Below are positions 33,087-43,500 of a DNA stretch of 45,227 bases, piece by piece (the first letter of the stretch is position 1; each line of letters starts with the position of its first letter). Below the pieces are notes generated by a model. The model was not told where the DNA came from, did not search any database, and was given only the letters and a program-made list of their open reading frames with translations. A program made the translations under genes and the position numbers. The DNA is from an uncultured Candidatus Poseidoniales archaeon (GTDB lineage Archaea > Thermoplasmatota > Poseidoniia > Poseidoniales > Poseidoniaceae): NCBI GenBank assembly GCA_902605365.1, contig CACLCM010000013.1:1-45227 (forward strand), in the 5' to 3' direction.

Positions 33087-34838
33087 ATGCAGAGAAAAAC
33101 TGTTACCATGCTTGTAGCCTTACTTATGTTGTCAGCGATACCACTCAATGTGTCCGCTGACGAATACGATGATATACCAACAAATGCAACTAATTCAGGA
33201 GTCCATGACTCCCTAGTAGCTGCACTTGCTCACGCTGATTTGGTGACAACTTTACAAGGTGATGGACCATTCACAGTATTCGCTCCAACCGACGATGCGT
33301 TCGCAGCGGCTGGAATCGACTTGACTACATTTGATACAGACGAAGAAAATGCAACTCTAACAGACATCTTACTGTACCATGTTTACTCTGGTGCTGTCAA
33401 TTCTGCTGACGTAACTGATGGCTTGACCGTTTCGATGGTCAACGGTGATGATGCGACATTCACAGTCACTAATGGAACTGTTATGGTTGGGGATGCAACA
33501 GTAACTACTGCTGATGTAACATCTTCAAACGGAATTATTCACATTATCGATAAGGTATTGATGCCTCCTGCAGATTTGGAAGATATTCCAACAATTGCAA
33601 GTGGAACTGGAGTCCACACTGCGTTGGTAGGAGCTCTATCTCAAGCCAATCTGGTCACAACGCTTCAAGGCGATGGACCTTTCACAGTGTTTGCACCTAC
33701 AGATGATGCGTTCACAGCAGCAGGTATTGATTTAACAACATTTGATACCGATGAAGAAAATGCAACATTGGCAGATATCTTGCTTTACCATGTTTATTCA
33801 GGGGCAGTTAACGCAGCTGATGTAACAGATGGATTGACAGTTACAATGGTGAACGGAGATGATGCTTCATTCACAGTGACAGATGGTGCTGTAATGGTTG
33901 GTGATGCAACCGTAACAACAGCTGACGTAATTGCCAGCAACGGAGTCATTCACGTAATCGATACGGTGCTAATGCCACCTGTAGAGTTAGTTGATATTCC
34001 TACCATTGCGGTTGGAACTGGTGTTCACGATTCACTCGTAGCGGCTCTTACTAAGGCAGACTTGGTTTCAACACTACAGGGCGATGGGCCATTCACAGTA
34101 TTCGCACCAACAGACCAGGCATTTACAGATGCAGGGATCGATTTAGATTCATTCACAACTGATGAAGAGATTGCAACTCTTGCGGATATTTTGCTATACC
34201 ACGTTTACTCTGGTGCGGTCAACGCAGCAGATGTGACAGATGGACTAACCGTGACAATGGTTAACGGTGATGATGCTTCATTCACAGTAATGGATGGAAC
34301 AGTAATGGTTGGCGATGCAACCGTAACAGCGGCTGATGTAATGGCGTCCAACGGAGTAGTCCATGTCATCGACAAGGTCCTAATGCCACCTGCAGATGAA
34401 GTAGTCACTACCTGTGATGTGACAATCGGTATCTCATCTGACGGATATGCATTCTCTCCAGCATCCGTGACAATTCAGGTTAATCAGACCGTTTGCTGGC
34501 AATGGACAGGTGCTGAGATGGCTCACAACGTAAAGGAAGTTGATGGAATGAAGTCTACCACCTATGTGACGGATGGAATCACTTCTGGTGCACCAGAAGT
34601 CAATGTCGATTTCAGTTACACTTTCACTGAAGACACCGTGTTCTACTATGTTTGTGAGCCACACATGTCTCTAGACATGTTTGGTAAAGTCACTGTCGGT
34701 GATGGTGGAATTGTAGTTCCAGTTGTTAGTGATGACAAGGAAGAAGAGAACACACCTGGTTTCCTCGGGGTCACAATGATTCTGGCTACACTTGGTGCAG
34801 TACTCTACTCTAGGTCAAACCGTGACGAAGAACTGTGA
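33087..34838 (+). CDS. Three FAS1 domains plus cupredoxin, PGF-type sorting tail
   Basis: 583 aa. Signal peptide (MLVALLMLSAIPLNVSA), then three fasciclin-like domains at about residues 29-165, 166-302 and 303-439, each with GDGPFTVFAPTD and ILLYHVYSGAVN. A cupredoxin domain (about 440-540) follows with type 1 copper ligands visible: His in MAHNVKE, then C-x2-H-x4-M in YYVCEPHMSLDMFGK, the plastocyanin/halocyanin spacing. The end is TPGFLGVTMILATLGAVLYS with a basic finish, matching the PGF-CTERM signal cleaved by archaeosortase A with lipid attachment. FAS1 domains act in adhesion; a copper domain suggests electron transfer or copper binding at the surface. A leaderless promoter is likely. 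Confidence 0.9.
   Translation: MQRKTVTMLVALLMLSAIPLNVSADEYDDIPTNATNSGVHDSLVAALAHADLVTTLQGDGPFTVFAPTDDAFAAAGIDLTTFDTDEENATLTDILLYHVYSGAVNSADVTDGLTVSMVNGDDATFTVTNGTVMVGDATVTTADVTSSNGIIHIIDKVLMPPADLEDIPTIASGTGVHTALVGALSQANLVTTLQGDGPFTVFAPTDDAFTAAGIDLTTFDTDEENATLADILLYHVYSGAVNAADVTDGLTVTMVNGDDASFTVTDGAVMVGDATVTTADVIASNGVIHVIDTVLMPPVELVDIPTIAVGTGVHDSLVAALTKADLVSTLQGDGPFTVFAPTDQAFTDAGIDLDSFTTDEEIATLADILLYHVYSGAVNAADVTDGLTVTMVNGDDASFTVMDGTVMVGDATVTAADVMASNGVVHVIDKVLMPPADEVVTTCDVTIGISSDGYAFSPASVTIQVNQTVCWQWTGAEMAHNVKEVDGMKSTTYVTDGITSGAPEVNVDFSYTFTEDTVFYYVCEPHMSLDMFGKVTVGDGGIVVPVVSDDKEEENTPGFLGVTMILATLGAVLYSRSNRDEEL
33171..34403 (+). repeat. Three tandem 411-bp repeats encoding FAS1 domains
   Basis: Units begin at 33171, 33582 and 33993 with an exact 411-bp (137-codon) period. 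Units 2 and 3 share long identical peptide stretches such as DILLYHVYSGAVNAADVTDG while differing at synonymous sites, which points to duplication followed by purifying selection or gene conversion. Confidence 0.9.
33582..33992 (+). other. Second FAS1 unit, closest to third unit
   Basis: This middle unit shares TVTMVNGDDASFTV with unit 3, whereas unit 1 reads SVSMVNGDDATFTV. The pattern suggests that units 2 and 3 are the most recent duplicates or have undergone conversion. Confidence 0.6.
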
Positions 34839-34862
34839 TCTGTAATTAACGGGAAAAGTTGG

Positions 34863-34892
34863 CGCTGCAACTGCCTTAGCGTGGTTGCAGCG
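34863..34892. terminator. 9-bp perfect inverted repeat after the FAS1 gene
   Basis: CGCTGCAAC (34863-34871) and GTTGCAGCG (34884-34892) flank a 12-nt loop, beginning 24 bp after the stop. The following sequence is pyrimidine-rich (CTTCTGTTTCTG). It could be a 3'-end stability element, terminator or regulator site. Confidence 0.5.
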
Positions 34893-34932
34893 GCCTTCTG
34901 TTTCTGTGGCAATGTATTGTGAAGATTATAAG

Positions 34933-34949
34933 CGAAAAACCTCTTTTCG
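34933..34949. promoter_or_regulatory. 6-bp stem hairpin followed by a T tract
   Basis: CGAAAA (34933-34938), loop ACCTC, TTTTCG (34944-34949), then GGGG and TTTTT at 34957-34961. It resembles a terminator or leader attenuator and lies downstream of a TATA-like TTATAAG, so it may fall near the 5' end of the next transcript. Confidence 0.4.
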
Positions 34950-35004
34950 TGGGGTCTTTTTCCCATGCAGATGTTGAAATAGCGTCGTTTACTCGTTAAT
35001 TTCA

Positions 35005-38000
35005 ATGCGGCATCAAAACCACTTGCATTTTTTTACCACGAAAGTACCATTGTCGGTATTTTTGGTACTGGTAATGCTGTGTGGTAATGCAAGTGCGGCA
35101 TATCATTGGGACCGGCAGAATGGTAGTGATTATGACGATAATGATTCTGATGATGATGTACATTTCTACGTATGTGAAGATCTTGTAGGTTCAAACGAAT
35201 ACTATCAGGTTGAATGTGATGATTCTGATTCTGTGATAGTTGGTCACAAAGAGTATGGTGCAGGGTTCAATGACGTCATCTACGAATTCAACATCCCTAT
35301 TGATGCAAATTGTATCTATAACGATGGTTCTGCTGCAACTGGTCATGGTTTCGTTGGACTGAGGTTTAATATGGACTATCAAACAAATGGCCCCTCACAT
35401 TCAGGAAATGATGGTTGGGTTAACGGAGGTAGTTACACTTACTCAACATCAGGGTATTCATCAGCAAACCAAATTTATGCTTATGCTTGGGATTATTCAG
35501 GAAATAGCGGGAATAGTGATTGGGATTTAATCAATCTAAACAAGAAAGGAAAAGTCGATAATTCATCAACAAACATCCCAAATTACAATTGGGGAACAAT
35601 TCCTACTGCAAATCACATGAGTGCATTTAATCAATTTTGGATTGACATACCCGTAGAAGGACAAGTGGCTCGAACCGGTAGAACTGGAATGTATGTTGAC
35701 AATCAATCTGCTGACAACATAACAGTGAAGTTCAGACTAAGAAACAGCCCAGAAGCAAATGATGGTTACCTTACTGACTTAAGGACAGAAATTAGGAATC
35801 TCAATCTTTCGGTAAGAGACGAAGAGACAGTTCCACTGAATCCCCCTGCAACTGGTACCTTTGGTAGTGTTGATGATTATCCTGATTACATGAGTGAACA
35901 ATGGACTAATTCCGAGGCTTTCAGCTATTACGCAACAGGGCATGCAGATGATGGATGTGAATTTGAAAAGTTAGAATATACTGTGTTACCTAAGTCAACA
36001 AACCCGAACACTACTCCTTCTTCTGTAACAAATAGTAACTTTACAACAAACACGGATTTGGATGAAGATATTTACTTGACCGGAAAAACATCAGGAGATT
36101 ACTCATTATGGTATCGGGCCGTAGATATTAATTCCAATCAAGCGGATTGGGTTGAAGCTAATTACATAATCAAATTAGATGTAACTTCACCAAACAAAGG
36201 AAATGCGATTGCTGTTTACCAATCACAAAATCAATGGTTCAGTGATGTAAATCTTCCAAAGTTCAGTTGGTCGGGGTGGACTGATCCGCTTTCAGGAATT
36301 GATGAATATAAATTGCAGATTAACAGCGAGTCTGTTTCAAATTCCTTTGCACATGTTAATGGTTCAACGAATTACTGGAATGCTTCAATCTCCGATATCA
36401 GTTCCATCGTAGGATTATGTCAATCACATGATTTCAAAGTTAATGCGTATGATGGTGCTAATACGGTTTATCCTAATGGTTCTACAGTCCCTGGCGGGCC
36501 ATATGGAAATCAAGCAGTCAAAACAATTTCATTCAATTACGATGATTGTGATCCTAATCCTCCTGAACTATCGTCTTCAAATTGGTATAATTCTAACTCC
36601 CCAAGTTTGTCATTTACTCCGGGAGACGATGTTGATAATCAGCAGAGTGGAATTGGGATGTGTAGTTTCTCAATAGCCAATTCTACTTACAGTTTGAGTG
36701 CAGCACAGTGCACAGGGAGTAATAATGCAGTCACTGTGGCGTTGCCAGATGGTATCCACCAGGGTAGTTTCATGGCTTGCGATGTAGCAGGGAATTGTGA
36801 CACTAGTTCCTCTCAGAACGTTAGAGTTGATACTGTCGCACCTCTTCTGAACAATGTGAATATATTATCACCAACTCCCAATAGTTGGACTCAATCTACA
36901 GCTGCAAATGCTACTTTGACTTTTACAGACCCCAATCTTTCCAATGTAACAATCTCAAATATGGACAGAGTTTATGCTGGATTCTATAATAGTAATCAAG
37001 CAAGCCCAACTTTATCAAATTTGGAAAACTCTACCTATTTCACTAACTGCTCAACCAATTCTTGTACGCTGAACATAGAACAAACCCTGGGTACTGGGAA
37101 TTGGAGCCTTTGGTATGTGGCAATAGATGGTGCAGGTAACGTTTTGGGGCCATTAGCTCATAGTGACTACGTCTTGATTGACCTAAACGCACCGGTTTCA
37201 TCCACCCCATATTTTTCGTCAACCTTAACCAATCAAACTCAGATTACATTACTCTGGAGTTCTGCAAATGATTCGCATTCTGGAATTGCTGGATATTATG
37301 TGAATACCTCTTCAATTGACTCGGATCTACTAGTAAACACTACTTTTATTTCCTCAATATCTGCGCTGATTTCTAATCTCACAGATGGTAATTATTCTGC
37401 TTGTATCACACCTGTTGACAATGTTGGAAACCATGGAAATAAAAGTTGCACGACAGATTATCTTAGAATCGACACAATTAATCCAATAATTTCTGCTTGG
37501 TCAAATGTTTCAAGTTGGACTTCTGGCAACTCTGTAATTATTGGGTGGGAAGCAACTGATGAAAGTCAAACTGCTCAAGTGGTTTATCTTAGAGGGACAT
37601 CTTGGTCACAACCTTTCCCTGAAAACTACAGTCTTACACTCTCAAATTTCGCTGAAGGTATTCATCAAATTATAGTAAAAGCCAATGACTCAGCAGGTAA
37701 TGTAAATCAGTCAATAGTCACATTTGGTATCGATAATACTGCTCCTGTAATCTCGATAGTAAGTAACCAAGGCTCCAGTTGGACTAATCAATCTAATCAT
37801 CTCATTTCTTGGAATGTTACTGACAGTTACAGTGGAGTTGGTGAATTGAGTTTGTATATCGATGGCATCCTAAACCAATCGAATATTAGTTCGATTGGTA
37901 CATCGCAAATTACGTTTGATAGTGGTTATCACAATGTCTCAATAGTTGCAACAGATAATGTCGGTAATATCCGTTCATCCATTATTTATTCCAAGGTTGA

Positions 38001-40524
38001 TTTAGCTACACCAAGCATACTCTGCACTGTAAATCCTAATTCGTGGTCGAGTTCAATGCCAATTGTGCAGTATTCTGTTTCTAATAATGGATCTTTATCC
38101 AACGTTGTAGTTTCTGCGCTTTTTAACGGAAACCCTTTGATTCCTTCAAACGGTTCAATAGTACTACCTCAATCATTGGATGGTATCCACAACCTAGTAA
38201 TTACAGTTGCAAATCAGGGCGGAAATTATGAAACGTGTTTATTAGACATTTATGTTGACTCAACAGCACCTGCATTTACTTCGATTCCTAACATTGATGA
38301 TGTTGTCTCTTCAAACAATTTAGAACTAAATTTGACAGTGGTTGACATACATTCTGGACTTTCAAATGTGGAAGTACTTGTCGATGGAATTCAATATGTG
38401 TCAGACTCTACAAATTTCAATTCACACAGCCTAAATTTATCAGTATTGTCGCAAGGTACCCATGAAATTGTCATAAAAGTCTTAGACAATGCGGGTAATG
38501 TAAATTTGTGGTCAAAATCATTCGTGTTTGATACGATTGTTCCGTCGGTTGACAGTTTAATATTAGTTTCAAATCTAAATAATGGGTGGATGAATCAGAC
38601 TAACGCTCAGTTTTCATACTCAGTTAGTGACAACTTAGACTCAAATTTGGATACTGAAATCTTTGTTAACTCAATAAAAATAAGCAACGTAAATAATAAC
38701 TTTACATCCACTTTGAATGATGGAATTAATGAAATTACTCTTGTCGTTTCTGACCATGGAGGTTTGATGTCCACGAGCAGTATCATGGTTAATGTCGACT
38801 CCCAAGTCCCACAGTGTACGATCCAATCAGATATAGCTTCAAATCAATGGTCGAATCTATCATCTAGAAGTTTTGCAATCTATCCTAGTTTTGGGCCATC
38901 TGGTGCTGAATTTACATACAGTATCAACGGGCAGAATAGAGGGGAATTCGTAAATAACTCAGAGCTCAATTTATCAGATGGTATTTCATCAATAAATGCC
39001 AATATAGTCTCTAATTCTGGTTTGAGTGGCTCCTGTATCTTAGAGCAAAGGTTGGATACAACTCTTGATTTATTGAATGTGACCTTGTCATCTAGTTTTG
39101 GAAATTATGGAGATGGGATGGTTGGAATAAACATTGGAAGTATTACAGAACCACAATCTAACTTAAATGTCACAATTGTAGAAGGTGAAGAAATACTTGC
39201 GAGTTTTGGGAAGTCTTCATCGTTTAATGAATATGTTAGACTCAACTTTAATTCATCTGGTGTTAAGAACATAAAAGTAAATGTTGTTGATGATGCAGGT
39301 AATCAATATATGGAGGAAGTAGAATTTGATGTGATTTTAGATTCAGGTCCCCCTGTTTCGTCTTGTGATTTTGTATTGTTTGGAGAAAATCAGATTTTGT
39401 TAGATGAAACTAATCGAAACATAATTTCTCACAACCCTAATCACATACCAGAATTTACTTGTGAAATTTCAGACCTTAATTACATTGATTTTGTAACATC
39501 ATTTGGCGAGATATCTCGATTAAGAATAAACAATGCAGAGCCGAATGGCTTTGTTGAATATGATTTGAATCAATTTAGTATTAGTTTGCAAGGTTTTACC
39601 TCAACAAATATCGATTATAGTATTGAATTCGATGTTTACGACATGTGGGGGAATAAACGCACGTACTCCTATGAATATTATCTGATTGATTACAACCGAG
39701 GCATTTCATTGCTGACCAGTGGAATTAACAATAGCATAATAATGCTCGATGAAGGGTTGAATCAAAAGCTGTTGTTAGATATTAACTTCGCATTTGAAGA
39801 ACCAGGTTGCGAGTTTACTATAGCAATAGACAACTTTTCACAAGACTACCAGTGTTCCGATGCACAAGTTGTCAATAACTACCAAGCAACATTTACTTTC
39901 GATATTATTGACATCCTAATCTCCGACGGAGTCTATTTTGCAGAAGGACGTGAAATTGAATTTTCAATACTACTAACAACGTTGGTGGGAGATGAAATTA
40001 TCGGGACAAAATCAATGGAAATCGGCTCTTGCCAACCTAAATTTGCCTTTAGTTTTGAACAAAAACGTTGCATACAAAATGAATATGATGGGGCATTTAT
40101 CTCTCGAAATGTAGACGAAATTACTATCGCTGAGACAATCACATTAACGGGGACTGCAGGTCAAGTTGAACTTTACAAAGTGTATGACCCGAACTCTTCC
40201 AAGACCGTTTGCGATTTAGCCTCAGAAAGTAATGGTACTATGGTTGTTGATACCAAATTGAATTATAGCATTGTGATCGATTTAGCCAGTCCAGATTCGG
40301 ATATTATATTGCGATGTGTTGATGATGCTGGTTTTGAATCTAGTACGTCGTTTAAGATAAAATGGAAGGAAATTGAAGCACAATCGCCAAATCCAGGAGC
40401 TCTTGATAACAACATAATAATTGGAGTGCTTTCATTTATTTCGGTTTTCTTGCTGATATTTTTGGCAATTGTAGTGCGAAACAATTCTTCGCTTTTGAAC
40501 AGGAATAGAGGTGAAGAGGAATGA
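35005..40524 (+). CDS. Giant Ig-repeat surface protein, single C-terminal anchor
   Basis: 1,839 aa. Signal peptide (PLSVFLVLVMLCGNASA), an N-terminal acidic segment (residues 35-280, with NDSDDDVHFYVCEDL), then a long series of roughly 80-100-residue beta domains. Most domains start with a D-x-x-x-P hinge: DTVAPLLNNV, DLNAPVSSTP, DTINPIISAW, DNTAPVISIV, DLATPSILCT, DSTAPAFTSI, DTIVPSVDSL, DSQVPQCTIQ. This is the form of bacterial-type Ig-like repeats in adhesins. One membrane helix (IIIGVLSFISVFLLIFLAIVV) and a short basic-acidic tail end the protein. Sampled lines are near 32-35% GC against about 48-52% in arcS and dnaJ. The stop overlaps the next ATG (ATGA), implying a two-gene unit. Confidence 0.82.
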   Translation: MRHQNHLHFFTTKVPLSVFLVLVMLCGNASAAYHWDRQNGSDYDDNDSDDDVHFYVCEDLVGSNEYYQVECDDSDSVIVGHKEYGAGFNDVIYEFNIPIDANCIYNDGSAATGHGFVGLRFNMDYQTNGPSHSGNDGWVNGGSYTYSTSGYSSANQIYAYAWDYSGNSGNSDWDLINLNKKGKVDNSSTNIPNYNWGTIPTANHMSAFNQFWIDIPVEGQVARTGRTGMYVDNQSADNITVKFRLRNSPEANDGYLTDLRTEIRNLNLSVRDEETVPLNPPATGTFGSVDDYPDYMSEQWTNSEAFSYYATGHADDGCEFEKLEYTVLPKSTNPNTTPSSVTNSNFTTNTDLDEDIYLTGKTSGDYSLWYRAVDINSNQADWVEANYIIKLDVTSPNKGNAIAVYQSQNQWFSDVNLPKFSWSGWTDPLSGIDEYKLQINSESVSNSFAHVNGSTNYWNASISDISSIVGLCQSHDFKVNAYDGANTVYPNGSTVPGGPYGNQAVKTISFNYDDCDPNPPELSSSNWYNSNSPSLSFTPGDDVDNQQSGIGMCSFSIANSTYSLSAAQCTGSNNAVTVALPDGIHQGSFMACDVAGNCDTSSSQNVRVDTVAPLLNNVNILSPTPNSWTQSTAANATLTFTDPNLSNVTISNMDRVYAGFYNSNQASPTLSNLENSTYFTNCSTNSCTLNIEQTLGTGNWSLWYVAIDGAGNVLGPLAHSDYVLIDLNAPVSSTPYFSSTLTNQTQITLLWSSANDSHSGIAGYYVNTSSIDSDLLVNTTFISSISALISNLTDGNYSACITPVDNVGNHGNKSCTTDYLRIDTINPIISAWSNVSSWTSGNSVIIGWEATDESQTAQVVYLRGTSWSQPFPENYSLTLSNFAEGIHQIIVKANDSAGNVNQSIVTFGIDNTAPVISIVSNQGSSWTNQSNHLISWNVTDSYSGVGELSLYIDGILNQSNISSIGTSQITFDSGYHNVSIVATDNVGNIRSSIIYSKVDLATPSILCTVNPNSWSSSMPIVQYSVSNNGSLSNVVVSALFNGNPLIPSNGSIVLPQSLDGIHNLVITVANQGGNYETCLLDIYVDSTAPAFTSIPNIDDVVSSNNLELNLTVVDIHSGLSNVEVLVDGIQYVSDSTNFNSHSLNLSVLSQGTHEIVIKVLDNAGNVNLWSKSFVFDTIVPSVDSLILVSNLNNGWMNQTNAQFSYSVSDNLDSNLDTEIFVNSIKISNVNNNFTSTLNDGINEITLVVSDHGGLMSTSSIMVNVDSQVPQCTIQSDIASNQWSNLSSRSFAIYPSFGPSGAEFTYSINGQNRGEFVNNSELNLSDGISSINANIVSNSGLSGSCILEQRLDTTLDLLNVTLSSSFGNYGDGMVGINIGSITEPQSNLNVTIVEGEEILASFGKSSSFNEYVRLNFNSSGVKNIKVNVVDDAGNQYMEEVEFDVILDSGPPVSSCDFVLFGENQILLDETNRNIISHNPNHIPEFTCEISDLNYIDFVTSFGEISRLRINNAEPNGFVEYDLNQFSISLQGFTSTNIDYSIEFDVYDMWGNKRTYSYEYYLIDYNRGISLLTSGINNSIIMLDEGLNQKLLLDINFAFEEPGCEFTIAIDNFSQDYQCSDAQVVNNYQATFTFDIIDILISDGVYFAEGREIEFSILLTTLVGDEIIGTKSMEIGSCQPKFAFSFEQKRCIQNEYDGAFISRNVDEITIAETITLTGTAGQVELYKVYDPNSSKTVCDLASESNGTMVVDTKLNYSIVIDLASPDSDIILRCVDDAGFESSTSFKIKWKEIEAQSPNPGALDNNIIIGVLSFISVFLLIFLAIVVRNNSSLLNRNRGEEE

Positions 40525-43500
40525 ATAGGACTTACAGAGTGGTATTTTTCATGATTGCATTGTTCCTTTCATCTCATTTCCAGTCAATGATTGTTGATGG
40601 ATTGACCGATGAAGAAGAATTCACCCTTCAAATCTTATCTGCCAACGGCCCAGCTGATTCACCATGTGTAACTCCTTCCGATGTAATTATTCTTGAAAGG
40701 GACTCTTGGAATAATTTCTGTCTCAATTACTCTGGCCCCATTGTGCAGCCATTTATGATGCATTTCACTGCGAAACTTGAATCAGAAGATGAATCTCTAA
40801 TATTAGTTGAACACCAGAAAATAATTGCAGAACATGATGACTTAGCAGACTCACTATTTCAAGCATTTATACCTGCGGAATTCAATCATTCTGCTGCTAT
40901 TTTAGTTTATGAGTGGGATTCATACAAAATTGGTACAGACCAATTAATCTCCAATGGTAGCACTGAAATCGAAGTAACTGTTCCTTCTGAGGAAAGTAAT
41001 TACGCAATAGATATTAGTGACATGAGGAATGTAATATCTGATGGTTCAACACGACCGGTTTCTCTAAAAATTTCAAACTACAACTCAAATGCTTCAGCAT
41101 TCTCAGCATGGGCATTCAACTTAAACGATGAATTAATTGGGAATTATACAGGTATTATGCCACCTCTTTCAGAGATTAGTTTTGAAATGGTGCTCGATAC
41201 AGACAAACTTGATTTTGGTCTTAATGAAATCAAAATAGTTTCATCCATTAATGGAAACGATGATTTTCAGATGCTCGCATTTAATCTTGATAAAGTATCT
41301 TCATCAATGGATGTAGAACTGCTTTCTGCATACTGGAACGATACAAACTCTGTAATTCCATTTGGGCCAAATTCAAACTTCAGTGTCAATTTGCAAATAG
41401 AAAATTACGGTATTGAGAATACAACCTCAACCATTGATTTATTGTGTAGTGGGATGGATGAAATCCAACTTTCAACATCTTTCAATTCGCTTACAAAGGG
41501 TGTCTCAAACATTTCTGCAGAATTCACTTTCCCTCCTATTGAGGGCAATGGAAGTTTTGTTTGCTCTATATCTTATGGTGATGAATTATTCCCTCTGAAA
41601 GCTAAGATGTTAGTTCCATGGGACGTTGAAGCAATCCTTTCAATTTCAAATGTAACCTCATCCAATGTCGATGACGATTATTTTGGTATTCCAGTTCAGA
41701 GTACTGATGATGAAACAATCTATGTGAATGCTTCAGTTTTGAATATCGGGCGTTCCTCGGAATCTTTTGATTGGAAATTAAAGGCCATCAGCCAAGATTT
41801 CACGAATGAGGTTGTCCTTAAGCAAGGCAGATTGACTCTTGCAACTAATGAAAGCGGCTGGATTAATGCAAATCGAAGTATAGTTTCATGTGGTAGTCAA
41901 GATTGGAATCTTGAACTAGTAGTGAGTGATAGGTATGGTGAGAATTATGTTTATTCATTGCTGCACGCATTCCAGTCGATGCGAAGAAACCAGGAAATCA
42001 CACTGACCCATAGTATAGCGTCATCTGAGGAAACTAGTTTCCTTTCAGGAGATTTGATACCTGTTGATTTGGTAATTGAAGGGCAAGGTGATTCCAGCCA
42101 TTGTGTGCAAGAACAAATCGTGGAAGTAGCGATTCAGAAAGAAGAATCTGATGGATTATATTCTGACAAATATATACAAAAAAATACCGTGAATGTAATC
42201 CCTGGAATAACTTCTGTTACCCACATTGGCCTTTCCACAGAATCTATTTCGGAAAGTGGATATTATTGGATAAAGTCACGAGTGATGGACACCGAATCAA
42301 GTTCCATAATCTCAACGAACCTTCTGCGAGTTTATATCGAAGTTGAAGAAGCTGTACTCGAGGTCGACTGTACATTTCCAACTAATTATAGCACGAGAAC
42401 TGGTATTGTTTCCTGTAAATTGGAGCATGATTTGTCTAGATCACTATCCTACAAGATAGAATCCTTCGTAGACGGGAAAGCTGCATCTTCGAATCTAGGC
42501 TGGATTTCTAGTGCTGAAACCCTTGAATCTGATTTAGTAATACAATTCGATGATTGGGGCGAGCACACAATTGAGATTAGAACATCTGTTTTGATGACTG
42601 GTGAGTGGATTGCGCAGGAAGAGGTATTCACCCAAAACATGATTGTCAATCATCCTAGTGACACCGATGAATACATTCGCTCTTGGACTAATTACCCTGA
42701 TATCCCAAGGCCAGGTGGTGACTTGCTAATTGAGGTAGACTTTGTTGGTTCATCCAAATATGAAGTGTCCTCATTTGTGGTTAAGATATTCGATTTAAAT
42801 GAGAACTTGTATTCAGAAAATCAAATCCAAACCGAGCCAATTGAAATTGGTAAGTTGTCAACTCAAGGTATGGTAGTCGAGTGGCCAACATCTTGTGAAG
42901 AATATGTTGTAGAGATACTACCAATTTTGACTAAACCCTCCGTATATGTTCCTGAGTCTTTCAAGCAAATCTCCACAAAGAGGCTAACTGCCTGTCCAGC
43001 AATTTTGCCTGATTATTTTGTTGTTGATGCCAATATGGGCGAGAGCGGAGCTATTGAAATTGAAATTGGTAATTCGGGGACCTCTGTTGAATCTGTTTCT
43101 ACGGTGTCTTTGTATGGGGACGGGATAATCTTACAGGATGTCGAAATAACTGGTATCGCAGATAACTCAAGTCATAATATCACAATAATTCCAGAATTTA
43201 GTTTTTCTACAATCACAGTAGTAGTAGATTCTTATGACCAAATCACCGAAAGGAATGAAGGTAGTAGAAACATCATCACGAAGGATTTGAACCATCTAGT
43301 ATTATCTTTCAACGATGCTGATTTGGATGGTGATGGCGTCTTATCTGATATTGAAATCGAGGTGGGAAACGTTGTTGATTCGGATGGGGATGGAATCTCA
43401 GACCAAGTTGAAGAGGCCGGATGGGAAGTAATCACAACCACAAATATCCAGCAACTAAACTCTCAAAGGGACTTTATTCAAAACTTAGTCGAGGGTAAGG

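Larger units (their letters stand above)
34839..35004. other. Intergenic region between two surface-protein genes
   Basis: This 166-bp gap holds two inverted repeats (annotated separately), a possible TATA (TTATAAG near 34926-34932) and a T5 tract (34957-34961). No RNA gene is evident. Confidence 0.5.

Noticed and set aside
33171-34403. CRISPR-like or mobile repeat
   Set aside because: The 411-bp period is in frame and encodes FAS1 domains, so it is a coding duplication. No short direct-repeat array with spacers was seen anywhere.
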